Positions 55,704 to 64,000 of a stretch of 64,000 bases of DNA are shown piece after piece; position 1 is the first letter of the stretch; each line of letters opens with the position of its first letter. A model generated the notes under the pieces. It saw only the letters and a list, made by a program, of their open reading frames with translations, did not search any database and was not told the origin of the DNA. Source of the DNA: Paenibacillus sp. BIHB 4019 (GTDB lineage Bacteria; Bacillota; Bacilli; Paenibacillales; Paenibacillaceae); contig NZ_CP016808.1 in the NCBI RefSeq assembly GCF_002741035.1, forward strand, positions 6,186,501 through 6,250,500, given 5' to 3'. The translations under genes were made by a program, and so were the position numbers.

Positions 55704-57059
55704 TTAGTTGTTTATCAAATGCGTGAAATGCTCTTGTTTAAATTGCTCAATGCCGGCAAGCGCACGGTTCGCAATCGCTTCATTCTTTTCCTTCTTGCTC
55801 TTCAATCGTTTCTCAAGCGGCGGGAATAACCCGAAATTCGCATTCATAGGCTGAAAATGCTTGAAATCCGCCGTCGTAATATATTGCGCCATGCTGCCCA
55901 GCGTCGTGTCTCCAGGAAGCACAAGCGGCTCAAGATTGCGTGCGAGACGAGCGGCGTTGAAACCGGCGATTAACCCGGAAGCCGCTGATTCCACATAACC
56001 TTCAACACCCGTCATCTGGCCGGCAAAAAATAAGGTAGGGCGATTTTTAAGCTGATAGGTCGGCTCAAGCAAGCGCGGCGAATTGATGAACGTATTGCGG
56101 TGCATAACACCGAAACGCACAAACTCGGCATTTTCAAGTCCTGGAATAAGCGAGAATACCCGCTTCTGCTCGCCCCATTTCAAATGCGTTTGAAACCCAA
56201 CCAAGTTATACAGCGTGCCAGCCGCATTGTCCTGGCGCAATTGGATAACAGCATGAGGCAGCTTGCCTGTATGCGGGTTCACAAGTCCAACTGGCTTCAT
56301 CGGTCCAAAAAGCACCGTTTGCTTGCCGCGGCTTGCAATAACTTCAATTGGCATACAGCCCTCAAAATATACTTCCTTTTCAAAATCTTTTATTTCCGCT
56401 TTCTCGGCATTAACGAGCGCATCATGGAAAATTTCGAATTCCTCTTCCGTCATCGGGCAGTTCAAATAAGCGGCTTCGCCTTTATCGTAGCGGGAAGCGA
56501 GATAAACTTTGCTCATATCGATAGAATCTTTCTCCACAATCGGTGCAGCAGCATCGTAAAAGTAGAAATATTCCTCGCCCAGCAGCTCGCGTACTTGCGC
56601 GGACAAGGCCGGAGCTGTGAGTGGGCCTGTCGCAATAATGACGATTCCGTCTGTTGGAATTTCCGTTACTTCCTCATTGCGGACTTCAACGAGCGGATGC
56701 TCGTGCAGAAGGCGCGTTACTTCGCCGGAAAACCCGTCCCGGTCAACAGCAAGCGCACCGCCCGCTGGAACTGCATGACGATCCGCGCAGCCAAGAATGA
56801 GCGAATCCAGCTGGCGCATTTCCTCTTTAAGCACGCCTACGGCATTTGCCAGTCCATTTGCACGCAAGCTGTTGCTGCATACGAGCTCGGCAAACTGGTT
56901 CGTGTGGTGGGCTGGCGTTTTCGTCTCGGGCCGCATTTCATAGAGTACGACGGGTACGCCTTGGGATGCGATTTGCCAAGCGGCTTCGCTGCCGGCCAGG
57001 CCAGCTCCGATAACGGTTACTTTTGGATAGGATGATGATGACAATGAACTTACCTCCAA
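55704..57059 (-). CDS. trmFO: Methylenetetrahydrofolate-tRNA-(uracil-5-)-methyltransferase TrmFO
   Basis: TrmFO methylates U54 in tRNA using methylenetetrahydrofolate and FAD. The FAD-binding motif [20 protein letters not shown] is at the N-terminus, followed by [29 protein letters not shown] and [20 protein letters not shown] near the C-terminus. 451 residues, normal. Confidence 0.97.
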   Translation of the reverse strand: MEVSSLSSSSYPKVTVIGAGLAGSEAAWQIASQGVPVVLYEMRPETKTPAHHTNQFAELVCSNSLRANGLANAVGVLKEEMRQLDSLILGCADRHAVPAGGALAVDRDGFSGEVTRLLHEHPLVEVRNEEVTEIPTDGIVIIATGPLTAPALSAQVRELLGEEYFYFYDAAAPIVEKDSIDMSKVYLASRYDKGEAAYLNCPMTEEEFEIFHDALVNAEKAEIKDFEKEVYFEGCMPIEVIASRGKQTVLFGPMKPVGLVNPHTGKLPHAVIQLRQDNAAGTLYNLVGFQTHLKWGEQKRVFSLIPGLENAEFVRFGVMHRNTFINSPRLLEPTYQLKNRPTLFFAGQMTGVEGYVESAASGLIAGFNAARLARNLEPLVLPGDTTLGSMAQYITTADFKHFQPMNANFGLFPPLEKRLKSKKEKNEAIANRALAGIEQFKQEHFTHLINN

Positions 57060-57136
57060 ATCATAATACGCGCTTCGCGCAAATAAATATCATTTTTTTA
57101 ATGGAATTGCGAAGTAAACCAACAGGACGGATAAAA

Positions 57137-57191
57137 CACAGCTGTCCTCCCTATTCAGGGAGGACTGGGTCCACTCACATGTGGAGCTGTG
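57137..57191 (-). other. Perfect three-way-junction RNA structure, topA-trmFO gap
   Basis: The ends form a 7-bp stem CACAGCT/AGCTGTG. Inside are two perfect hairpins: CCAC/GTGG (six-base loop) and GTCCTCCCT/AGGGAGGAC (four-base loop, 9 bp). All helices abut with only a five-base linker (ACCCA) between the hairpins. It starts 21 nt after the topA stop codon and is followed by TTTTATCC, so it could act as a terminator, a leader element of trmFO, or a mobile repeat. Confidence 0.7.
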
Positions 57192-57212
57192 CACAGCATC
57201 GTAGATGCCGCT

Positions 57213-59312
57213 TTATGCTTCTTCTTGTTCTTCATCCTGCAGCTCTTCGGAATAATCGCATGTAGGACATTGCAGCTTTGCTCCGCTGCGATTGCGTTTT
57301 TCTACGAGCATGCTTTCGCATTTCGGACACGGCTTGCCTGAAGGCTTATCCCATGAAACATAATCGCAAGCCGGATACGTATCACAGCCGTAGAAAATCC
57401 GGCCTTTTTTACTTCTCCGTTCAATAATTTTGCCTTCCTCACATTTCGGACAAGGCACGCCGATATCCTTAACGATCGGCTTCGTATTGCGGCAATCCGG
57501 AAAGCCGGAGCAAGCGAGGAATTTGCCGAAGCGTCCCATTTTATAAACCAAATGACGGCCGCATTTTTCGCAAATTTCATCGGAAACCTCATCTTGAATT
57601 TCGATTTCCTTCATTTCCTCTTCCGCTACTTCCAGACGCTTCTCGAACGAGTCATAGAAGGTCGCGAGCACTTTGACCCAGTCCTGCGAGCCTTCCTCCA
57701 CATGGTCGAGATCCCCTTCCATGTTGGCTGTAAATTCAGCATTCAGAATTTCCGGGAAAAACTCTTCCATTAGCTGGATAACAAGGTCGCCAAGCTCAGT
57801 CGGCATAAATTTCTTCTCTTCTATCGCTACGTATCCGCGCTTCTGAATCGTTTCCAGCGTAGGCGCATACGTACTTGGACGTCCTATGCCGAGCTCCTCA
57901 AGCGTTTTCACGAGTCTGGCCTCCGTAAAACGCGGCGGCGGCTGTGTGAAATGCTGTTTAGGCTCAATGGCTTCTGCAGGAATCATATCCCCTACTTCAA
58001 TTGGCGGCAGGAACTTATGCTCCTCTTCTGCCCCATCATCATTGCCTTCCACATATACTTTCATAAATCCGGCAAACTTGACCTTCGATCCATTCGCACG
58101 GAACTTGACATCGCCAGATATCATATCGACGGTCATCGTATCGAGAACGGCTGAAGACATTTGGCTGGATACGAAACGTTCCCATACCAGTTTGTACAAC
58201 CGGAATTGATCACGGCTTAGGAACGGCTTCATCGTATCCGGATCACGCATAATAGCCGTTGGCCTGATCGCCTCATGCGCATCCTGGGCATTGCTGTTCT
58301 TTTTCGCATAAATGCGAAGCTGCTCTGGCATATAAGGAGCGCCGTAGCGTTCCGTAATGTATTCCTTTGCTTCTTCCTGCGCAATCGGGGATATACGAGT
58401 GGAGTCCGTTCTCATATATGTAATTAGACCGACCGTGCCTTCCTTGCCTAGCTCTACACCTTCATAAAGCTGCTGGGCAACGGACATCGTCTTAGACGCC
58501 CTGAAACCAAGCTTACGGGCGGCTTCCTGCTGCAGGGAGCTCGTAATGAATGGAGGTGCAGGATTGCGCAAGCGCTCCTTCTCCTTCACTTCCGCCACTT
58601 TAAAATCAGAGCCGCTTTCCATCGCATCCAGCACGGCTTGCATTTCCTGCTCGTTGCCGAGCTCGCGCTTCTCGCCGCCAATGGAGTGGTATTTCGCCTC
58701 AAATGGTACGCCGTTTTGCGATACCTTTGCCGTAATCGACCAATATTCTTCCGGCACAAATTCATCGATCTCATTTTCGCGGTCAATAATCAGCTTGACG
58801 CATACCGATTGAACGCGGCCAGCAGAAAGGCCCTTCTTAACCTTTTTCCACAGAAGCGGACTGATCTTGTAGCCGACAAGACGATCTAGAATACGTCTCG
58901 CCTGCTGCGCATTAACCAAATCCATATTGATTTTGCGCGGCGTCTTAAAAGCATCCTTAACCGCTTGCTTCGTTATTTCATTAAATACAACGCGGCAAGT
59001 ATCCGAGGCATCCAGCTCCAAATAATGAGCCAAATGCCATGCAATAGCTTCCCCTTCGCGATCCGGGTCAGCCGCCAGATAAACATGCTTCACTTTTTTG
59101 CTGGCGCTTTTGAGTTCTTTCAGTACGCTGCCTTTGCCGCGAATCGTAATATATTTTGGATTGAAATCATTTTCAACTTCGACGCCAATCTGACTTTTCG
59201 GCAAATCGCGAATATGGCCCATGGAAGCCTTAACAATATATTTGCTGCCTAAATACTTCCCTATTGTTTTCGCTTTGGCTGGTGATTCGACGATAACTAA
59301 TGAGTCTGCCAC
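57213..59312 (-). CDS. topA: DNA topoisomerase I
   Basis: TopA relaxes negative supercoils by single-strand passage. The Toprim domain starts with [20 protein letters not shown]; the catalytic tyrosine is in [14 protein letters not shown] (about Y300); [15 protein letters not shown] follows. The C-terminus (about 580-690) has three four-cysteine zinc ribbons ([30 protein letters not shown]). 699 residues. It starts 27 nt after dprA. Confidence 0.97.
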   Translation of the reverse strand: MADSLVIVESPAKAKTIGKYLGSKYIVKASMGHIRDLPKSQIGVEVENDFNPKYITIRGKGSVLKELKSASKKVKHVYLAADPDREGEAIAWHLAHYLELDASDTCRVVFNEITKQAVKDAFKTPRKINMDLVNAQQARRILDRLVGYKISPLLWKKVKKGLSAGRVQSVCVKLIIDRENEIDEFVPEEYWSITAKVSQNGVPFEAKYHSIGGEKRELGNEQEMQAVLDAMESGSDFKVAEVKEKERLRNPAPPFITSSLQQEAARKLGFRASKTMSVAQQLYEGVELGKEGTVGLITYMRTDSTRISPIAQEEAKEYITERYGAPYMPEQLRIYAKKNSNAQDAHEAIRPTAIMRDPDTMKPFLSRDQFRLYKLVWERFVSSQMSSAVLDTMTVDMISGDVKFRANGSKVKFAGFMKVYVEGNDDGAEEEHKFLPPIEVGDMIPAEAIEPKQHFTQPPPRFTEARLVKTLEELGIGRPSTYAPTLETIQKRGYVAIEEKKFMPTELGDLVIQLMEEFFPEILNAEFTANMEGDLDHVEEGSQDWVKVLATFYDSFEKRLEVAEEEMKEIEIQDEVSDEICEKCGRHLVYKMGRFGKFLACSGFPDCRNTKPIVKDIGVPCPKCEEGKIIERRSKKGRIFYGCDTYPACDYVSWDKPSGKPCPKCESMLVEKRNRSGAKLQCPTCDYSEELQDEEQEEA

Positions 59313-59339
59313 GTTAGGCGCCCCCCTCTCTACTGCTTA

Positions 59340-60461
59340 CTACAATGCTATATATAGCGATCCAGACTGCTGCTCGATCCTACGTTTTATACATAAATTT
59401 ATCAGAAGAGCGCTTAAATGTCCAAAAGGAACAGCTATCAGCTGGTGTAATTCATTAATGGATAATGGACGCTCTCGCAGCAGTGCGATAATTTTCCGTT
59501 CATCAGCGGACAATTCCTTGTCCGATTGGAGCTGTGAAAAGGCAGAAGAATTCGACTGTTTCAGCCTTTCATCGCCAAGCCATGTGTATTCTTCAAAAAT
59601 ATGCTCGGCCGCGCTAACCAGCTTTGCTCCTTGGCGAATAAGCGAATTAGGCCCTTCGCTTTTAGGAGAAGAAATCGGGCCCGGCACAGCGAATAAATCA
59701 CGGTTCATATCCAGCGCTTGCGCTGCTGTAATTAAAGAACCGCTGCCAATGGCTCCCTCTATGACGAGTGTCCCAAGGGAAAGCCCTGCAATAATTCGGT
59801 TGCGCAGCGGAAACATGCCGGGATGCAGCGGCGTGCCGATTGGCGTTTCCGAGAGCAATAGCCCTTCTTCCGCTATCTGGCGGTACAAAGTTCTATTCTC
59901 TGAAGGATAACAACAATCTACGGCGCATGCAAGCACGGCTATCGTGCTACCAACTCCTCGCAGAGCGGCCTCATGCGCCTTGCTATCGATTCCACGGGCT
60001 AAACCGCTCGCAATAGTCATCCTGCCTGCCGAAAGCTGCTCAGAGAGCATAGAAGCAGTATGACGGCCATATGCGGTAGGATTGCGCGTTCCGACGATTG
60101 CTATAATTGGACGCTTCAACAACTCCAGACGGCCAATCGCATACAACACCCAAGGCGGCTGCGGAATTTGCAGCAAATAGTTTGGATAGGCTTCATCAAA
60201 CGGTGTAATGACACTAGCTCCAAGCTGAACTGCCTTTTCATAGGAAGAGCCTGAAGCAATGAGTCCTTGCCCTATTCGCTTAACAGCCGACCGTGCCTGC
60301 TGGGTGCTAAAACCGGCCTTAATATAGGCTGCTTCATCCTGACCGCTGCCCTCTCGCCACGCGCCGCTCGCTACTGCCTTCTGAATCGTGCGCCAGCCAA
60401 TGCCAGGCACTTCGCTAAGCATCATTATGATTTGTCTGCATTCATCATGATCACGTTCCAT
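59340..60461 (-). CDS. dprA: DNA processing protein DprA (Smf)
   Basis: DprA loads RecA on incoming single-stranded DNA during transformation. An N-terminal HhH/SAM-like part is followed by the Rossmann-fold core with IVGTRNPTAYGRHTASML, TIASGLARGIDSKAHEAALR and GTLVIEGAIGSGSLITAAQA, and a C-terminal winged helix (about 315-370). 373 residues, longer than B. subtilis Smf (about 297), because both extra domains are present. Its position between sucD and topA is conserved. Confidence 0.95.
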   Translation of the reverse strand: MERDHDECRQIIMMLSEVPGIGWRTIQKAVASGAWREGSGQDEAAYIKAGFSTQQARSAVKRIGQGLIASGSSYEKAVQLGASVITPFDEAYPNYLLQIPQPPWVLYAIGRLELLKRPIIAIVGTRNPTAYGRHTASMLSEQLSAGRMTIASGLARGIDSKAHEAALRGVGSTIAVLACAVDCCYPSENRTLYRQIAEEGLLLSETPIGTPLHPGMFPLRNRIIAGLSLGTLVIEGAIGSGSLITAAQALDMNRDLFAVPGPISSPKSEGPNSLIRQGAKLVSAAEHIFEEYTWLGDERLKQSNSSAFSQLQSDKELSADERKIIALLRERPLSINELHQLIAVPFGHLSALLINLCIKRRIEQQSGSLYIAL

Positions 60462-60558
60462 ATCGTTCGGCCTCCATTATAATGAGGCACACCCTTACAT
60501 TCTTTCCTATTGTGCGTTACATGGCTGAAGAATGCAAGTCGCCCTCTCATCTTCATAC

Positions 60559-60608
60559 AAAAAAAAGCAACCTTTCAGCTCCCGCTAACGGGAATCGAAA
60601 GGTTGCTT
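60559..60608 (-). terminator. Rho-independent terminator of sucCD
   Basis: On the minus strand an 11-bp perfect stem AGCAACCTTTC (60576-60566 paired with 60607-60597), an inner stem CCCG/CGGG, then eight T residues. It starts 18 nt after the sucD stop. Confidence 0.93.
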
Positions 60609-60626
60609 ACCTTTTTCAAAGCTTTA

Positions 60627-61562
60627 TTATTTTGCAACAGTTGTGCATTTTTCCAACAGGCCTTGCTCTTCAAGCACCGATACGAGCGTGGAGCCCATAT
60701 CCGAAGGAGTAGGCGCTACTTTAATTCCGCATGCTTCAAGCGTAGCGATTTTTTCAGCTGCTGTTCCTTTGCCTCCGGAAATGATCGCGCCAGCATGGCC
60801 CATACGTTTGCCTGGAGGCGCTGTTGCGCCGCCGATAAAGCCTACAACCGGCTTTTTCATATTGGCTTTAACCCATTCTGCCGCTTCTTCTTCTGCTGTA
60901 CCGCCAATTTCACCGATCATAATAACCGCGTAAGTATCAGGGTCATCATTGAAACGGCTCAAAATGTCGATAAACTCGGAGCCTTTCACTGGATCGCCGC
61001 CAATACCGACTGCAGAGGATTGCCCAATGCCGCGAGTCGTCAGCTGGTGAACCGCCTCGTAAGTCAATGTTCCCGAGCGGGACACAACGCCTACATGGCC
61101 TTTCGTGTGAATGTAGCCTGGCATAATGCCGATTTTACATTCGTCTGGTGTAATAACACCTGGGCAGTTAGGCCCGATCAAAATCGATTTGCTGCCTTCC
61201 ATATAACGCTTAACTTTGACCATGTCCAGTACCGGAATACCTTCCGTAATACAGATAACAAGTTCAAGTCCAGCGTCAACGGCTTCTAGAATAGAATCAG
61301 CTGCAAATGCTGGCGGCACATAAATAACCGAAGCTGTAGCGCCAGTCGCTTTTACTGCCTGCTCAACAGTGTTAAACACTGGAAGCGATACCGTTGAACC
61401 GTTTTCAAGAGTGATATCGACGTTAGTTCCGCCTTTACCCGGCGTTACTCCGCCTACCATTTGCGTACCGTAATCGAGTGCGCCTTTCGCGTGAAACAAG
61501 CCAGTTGCGCCCGTAATCCCTTGCGTAATCACTTTTGTATCTTTGTTTACCAAAATGCTCAT
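60627..61562 (-). CDS. sucD: Succinyl-CoA synthetase alpha subunit
   Basis: SucD with SucC converts succinyl-CoA to succinate with ATP formation in the TCA cycle. The CoA-binding motif [40 protein letters not shown] and the phospho-histidine region [15 protein letters not shown] are present. 311 residues. It follows sucC by 38 nt and ends at a strong terminator. Confidence 0.97.
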   Translation of the reverse strand: MSILVNKDTKVITQGITGATGLFHAKGALDYGTQMVGGVTPGKGGTNVDITLENGSTVSLPVFNTVEQAVKATGATASVIYVPPAFAADSILEAVDAGLELVICITEGIPVLDMVKVKRYMEGSKSILIGPNCPGVITPDECKIGIMPGYIHTKGHVGVVSRSGTLTYEAVHQLTTRGIGQSSAVGIGGDPVKGSEFIDILSRFNDDPDTYAVIMIGEIGGTAEEEAAEWVKANMKKPVVGFIGGATAPPGKRMGHAGAIISGGKGTAAEKIATLEACGIKVAPTPSDMGSTLVSVLEEQGLLEKCTTVAK

Positions 61563-61600
61563 CGAATCTCACATCCCCGTCCATGAATTCATACGCGTAT

Positions 61601-62761
61601 TTATTTCACGAGAGCGACAATTTTTTGTGCGCCGTCTGACATAGAGTCCGCTGCTACGATGTTCAGTCCCGACTCGTTCAGCATTTTTTTACCCAATTCA
61701 ACGTTTGTGCCTTCCAGTCTTACGACAAGCGGACGATCGAGGCCAATTTCCTTCGCGGCCGCAATAACGCCATCCGCAATAACGTCACAACGCATAATGC
61801 CGCCAAAAATATTAACGAAAATCCCTTTAACATTTTCATCGGACAAAATGATTTTGAACGCTTCTGTTACTTTCTCTTTCGTTGCACCGCCGCCTACGTC
61901 CAGGAAGTTCGCAGGGTCGCCGCCATAATATTTGATAATGTCCATTGTCGCCATAGCAAGGCCTGCGCCATTAACCATGCAGCCGATGTTGCCATCAAGG
62001 GCAATGTAGCTGAGATCGTATTTGGAAGCTTCGATTTCTTTCGCATCTTCCTCTTCCAAATCGCGCAATGCGACAATATCCTTATGACGGTATAGTGCAT
62101 TGGAGTCAAAATTCAGCTTCGCATCCAGTGCCATCACTTCGCCATCGCCAGTTACGACAAGCGGATTGATCTCGGCAATAGAACAATCCTTCTCAACGAA
62201 AGCGTTGTACAACGAAATCATGAATTTAACAGCTTTGTTAACGAGCGGAGTTGGAATGTTGATAGCATAAGCAAGCTTACGCGCTTGGAAAACTTGCAAG
62301 CCTACAGCTGGATCAACGATTTCCTTGAAAATTTTCTCAGGGGAATGCTCGGCCACTTCTTCAATTTCCGTGCCGCCTTCCTCTGAAGCCATAATGACGA
62401 CGCGGCCTGTGCCACGGTCCAGAACAGCACCGATATAATATTCTTTCTTGATGTCGCAGCCCTGCTCAATAAGAAGGCGCTTAACTTCTTTGCCTTCTGG
62501 GCCAGTTTGATGCGTAACGAGCACTTTTCCAAGGATTTCTCCTGCATATGCGCGAACTTCATCCAAGCTTTTTGCGACTTTAACACCGCCAGCTTTACCA
62601 CGGCCGCCCGCATGGATTTGTGCTTTTACAACAACAACTTTCGTACCAAGCTCTTCTGCTGCTGCAACCGCTTCATCAACGGTGAACGCAACTTTGCCCT
62701 CAGGCACAACTACACCATACTGTTTCAATAACGCTTTGCCTTGATACTCATGGATATTCAT
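61601..62761 (-). CDS. sucC: Succinyl-CoA synthetase beta subunit (ADP-forming)
   Basis: SucC carries the ATP-grasp domain: [20 protein letters not shown] at the start, [20 protein letters not shown] for nucleotide binding, and [20 protein letters not shown] near the C-terminus. I chose ATG 62761, with GGAGG 8 nt upstream; the longer frame from 62782 begins before that SD. About 386 residues. First gene of the sucCD operon. Confidence 0.97.
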   Translation of the reverse strand: MNIHEYQGKALLKQYGVVVPEGKVAFTVDEAVAAAEELGTKVVVVKAQIHAGGRGKAGGVKVAKSLDEVRAYAGEILGKVLVTHQTGPEGKEVKRLLIEQGCDIKKEYYIGAVLDRGTGRVVIMASEEGGTEIEEVAEHSPEKIFKEIVDPAVGLQVFQARKLAYAINIPTPLVNKAVKFMISLYNAFVEKDCSIAEINPLVVTGDGEVMALDAKLNFDSNALYRHKDIVALRDLEEEDAKEIEASKYDLSYIALDGNIGCMVNGAGLAMATMDIIKYYGGDPANFLDVGGGATKEKVTEAFKIILSDENVKGIFVNIFGGIMRCDVIADGVIAAAKEIGLDRPLVVRLEGTNVELGKKMLNESGLNIVAADSMSDGAQKIVALVK

Positions 62762-62818
62762 TGTTGAAATCCTCCATTTCATAGACCGAAATCAGTCGTA
62801 TGTACACAAACATCTATT

Positions 62819-62827
62819 ATCATAGCA
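62819..62827 (-). promoter_or_regulatory. Candidate extended -10 promoter of sucCD
   Basis: The minus strand reads TGCTATGAT at 62827-62819, an extended -10 with no good -35. The predicted start is about 50 nt upstream of the sucC ATG. The 367 nt sucC-comM gap also holds the comM promoter. Confidence 0.4.
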
Positions 62828-62968
62828 TTTTTCCTCTGGTGTTACCTTATATTCGTGCAAGAAGACTTCGGCTTTTTTGATATGGATTCAATCTCAATTT
62901 GAGATTAAACGCCATAATCCGCTAATTTACTGCCTTTTACTCGCATCCACCACCCTTTCGTTCAATAT

Positions 62969-62998
62969 TTGACAAAAATGGACAGCGCCCATTATGAT
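62969..62998 (+). promoter_or_regulatory. Sigma-A promoter of comM
   Basis: TTGACA (62969-62974), an 18 bp spacer and TATGAT (62993-62998). The predicted leader to the comM ATG is about 125 nt and holds the hairpin at 63092-63123. Confidence 0.6.
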
Positions 62999-63091
62999 TA
63001 GTTTGTACCAAACATTCGTTTGCTACTCCATAAGAGCAATCCATTATGGCAATTCACTTAAAATCATAACCGCGATATACAGGACGTAAGG

Positions 63092-63126
63092 AAGCACCTT
63101 CATCCCACTAATTGGAGGTGCTTTTT
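63092..63126 (+). promoter_or_regulatory. Hairpin covering the comM ribosome binding site
   Basis: AAGCACCT (63092-63099) pairs with AGGTGCTT (63116-63123), followed by TTT to 63126. The 3' arm contains most of the SD GGAGGTG (63114-63120), which lies 9 nt before the comM ATG. It may act as an SD-sequestering hairpin or a weak terminator just before the gene. Confidence 0.6.
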
Positions 63127-63129
63127 GTT

Positions 63130-64000
63130 ATGTTCAGCTTAATGCAGAGCGCGACCGTTTATGGCGTCGAAGGCAAAGAAATTGCTGTGGAGGTCGATAT
63201 TGCAAGCGGCCTGCCGCAAATTGCGGTAGTCGGGCTGCCAGACCCCGCTGTACGGGAATCCGTCGAACGAGTACGGGCTGCGATTAAAAATAGCGGCTTC
63301 GCCTTTCCGATGGAGCGTATTACCGTCAACCTTGCCCCTGCCGATTTGCGCAAGGAAGGCACGGCGTTTGACCTTGCCATAGCTGCTGGCATTTTGGCGG
63401 CTAGCGGACAATTAAATGCGGCCCTCTTTCATAACACGATGATGCTGGGCGAGCTTTCGCTTAACGGATCTATTAGGCCGGTTACTGGCGTGCTTGCGAT
63501 GATCGAACAGGCCAAAAAATCAGGCATCCGCCGCGTGCTGCTGCCGCTCGCCAATGCTCCAGAGGCTGCCTGGATAGCCGGTATGGAGCTTTTTGCGATC
63601 AAGCATTTAATGGATTTGCGTCCACAGGATCGCGAGGGGTTAGAGGCGATTCGCTACACTCCGTCCCAACAGAATGGCGACAAGAGCTATTCTGGGCTAT
63701 TGGCTGAAAAAAAACCTATGCTTGCGCCCCACTGCGGCGACTACAGCGATGTTATCGGTCAGCAGTTGGCCAAGCGTGCGCTCGTTATTGCTGCGGCAGG
63801 TCGGCATAATGTGCTGTTTTCAGGCCCGCCGGGCACAGGAAAAACGATGATGATTCGCAGGCTGCCAACCATTCTCCCGCCTCTGACCGAACAGGAAGCG
63901 ATTGAAGTGACCAAAATATACAGCGCTGCCGGCAAGCTGTCTACTGGCAATCAAGGACTGATTGCTGCTGCCCCTTTCCGCGCTCCTCATCATACGATTT
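63130..64000 (+). CDS. comM: ComM/YifB-family Mg-chelatase-like AAA ATPase, N-terminal part (cut by window edge)
   Basis: ComM-type helicases promote branch migration during natural transformation; in many bacteria the family is annotated YifB. The first 290 residues are present. The N-terminal Lon-S5-like domain (SATVYGVEGKEIAVEVDIAS, LPQIAVVGLPDPAVRESVER, ITVNLAPADLRKEGTAFDLA) is followed by an AAA+ domain with the Walker A GPPGTGKTMMIRRL (near residue 233) and APFRAPHHT at the cut. GGAGGTG lies 9 nt before the ATG. It is the only plus-strand gene, and has dprA, another competence gene, nearby. Confidence 0.93.
   Translation, partial: MFSLMQSATVYGVEGKEIAVEVDIASGLPQIAVVGLPDPAVRESVERVRAAIKNSGFAFPMERITVNLAPADLRKEGTAFDLAIAAGILAASGQLNAALFHNTMMLGELSLNGSIRPVTGVLAMIEQAKKSGIRRVLLPLANAPEAAWIAGMELFAIKHLMDLRPQDREGLEAIRYTPSQQNGDKSYSGLLAEKKPMLAPHCGDYSDVIGQQLAKRALVIAAAGRHNVLFSGPPGTGKTMMIRRLPTILPPLTEQEAIEVTKIYSAAGKLSTGNQGLIAAAPFRAPHHTI

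Noticed and set aside
60462..60558. A dprA promoter with TATAAT just before the gene
   Set aside because: The TATAAT has no -35 and would place the start site on the SD; kept out of the feature list.

Overview
The window is a chromosomal segment of a low-to-medium GC, endospore-forming Firmicute, most likely Paenibacillus or a close relative. The evidence is gene order and protein sequence: a fla/che operon ending in sigD and a SwrB-like gene next to rpsB-tsf-pyrH-frr-uppS-cdsA-dxr-rseP-proS-polC, a rimP-nusA-rnpM-ylxQ-infB-rbfA cluster, and sucCD-dprA-topA-trmFO-hslVU-codY, all colinear with the Bacillus subtilis map. Nothing looks like a plasmid, phage, insertion sequence, CRISPR array, tRNA or rRNA. 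Almost every gene is on the minus strand, so transcription runs from high to low coordinates; only comM at the right edge is on the plus strand.

Layout in transcription order (right to left). 62.8-64 kb: divergent comM (+, cut by the window end) and sucC (-). 52.9-62.8 kb: sucC-sucD, a strong terminator, then dprA-topA-trmFO-hslV-hslU-codY, closed by a terminator at 52.81 kb. xerC (codV), which sits before hslV in B. subtilis, is missing here. 21.5-52.7 kb: one tightly packed fla/che operon of about 36 genes: flgBC-fliEFGHIJ-motE-like-fliK-flgD-TIGR02530-flgG-swrD-fliL-fliM-fliY-cheY-fliO-fliPQR-flhBA-flhFG-cheBAWCD-(two-TM unknown)-sigD-fapA-(small unknown)-swrB-like-(MltG-N-like unknown). 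12.7-21.5 kb: rpsB with its own promoter and structured leader, then tsf-pyrH-frr-uppS-cdsA-dxr-rseP-proS, covering translation, UMP kinase, ribosome recycling, isoprenoid and phospholipid precursors, site-2 protease and prolyl-tRNA synthetase. 7.9-12.7 kb: a roughly 0.5 kb structured non-coding stretch and polC. 0-7.9 kb: a promoter and a leader hairpin, then rimP-nusA-rnpM-ylxQ-infB-rbfA-nrnA-truB-ribF (ribF cut by the left edge).

Functionally, the centre builds the flagellar basal body, hook, export gate, C-ring and stator accessory parts, and carries the chemotaxis core (CheA/W/Y/B/C/D, FliY) and the motility sigma factor. CodY, immediately upstream, links motility to nutrient status. The flanks are housekeeping clusters.

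I did not find an obviously new defence or biosynthetic system. The least explained items are four uncharacterised genes around sigD, an archaeal/eukaryotic-type ProRS in the usual proS position, and several structured intergenic elements: a three-way junction between topA and trmFO, a hairpin covering the comM ribosome binding site, a two-copy hairpin element at 7.2 and 18.4 kb, and leaders of rimP, rpsB and polC. Several starts were moved from the longest open frame to a TTG, GTG or internal ATG because a good Shine-Dalgarno (SD) sequence demands it.
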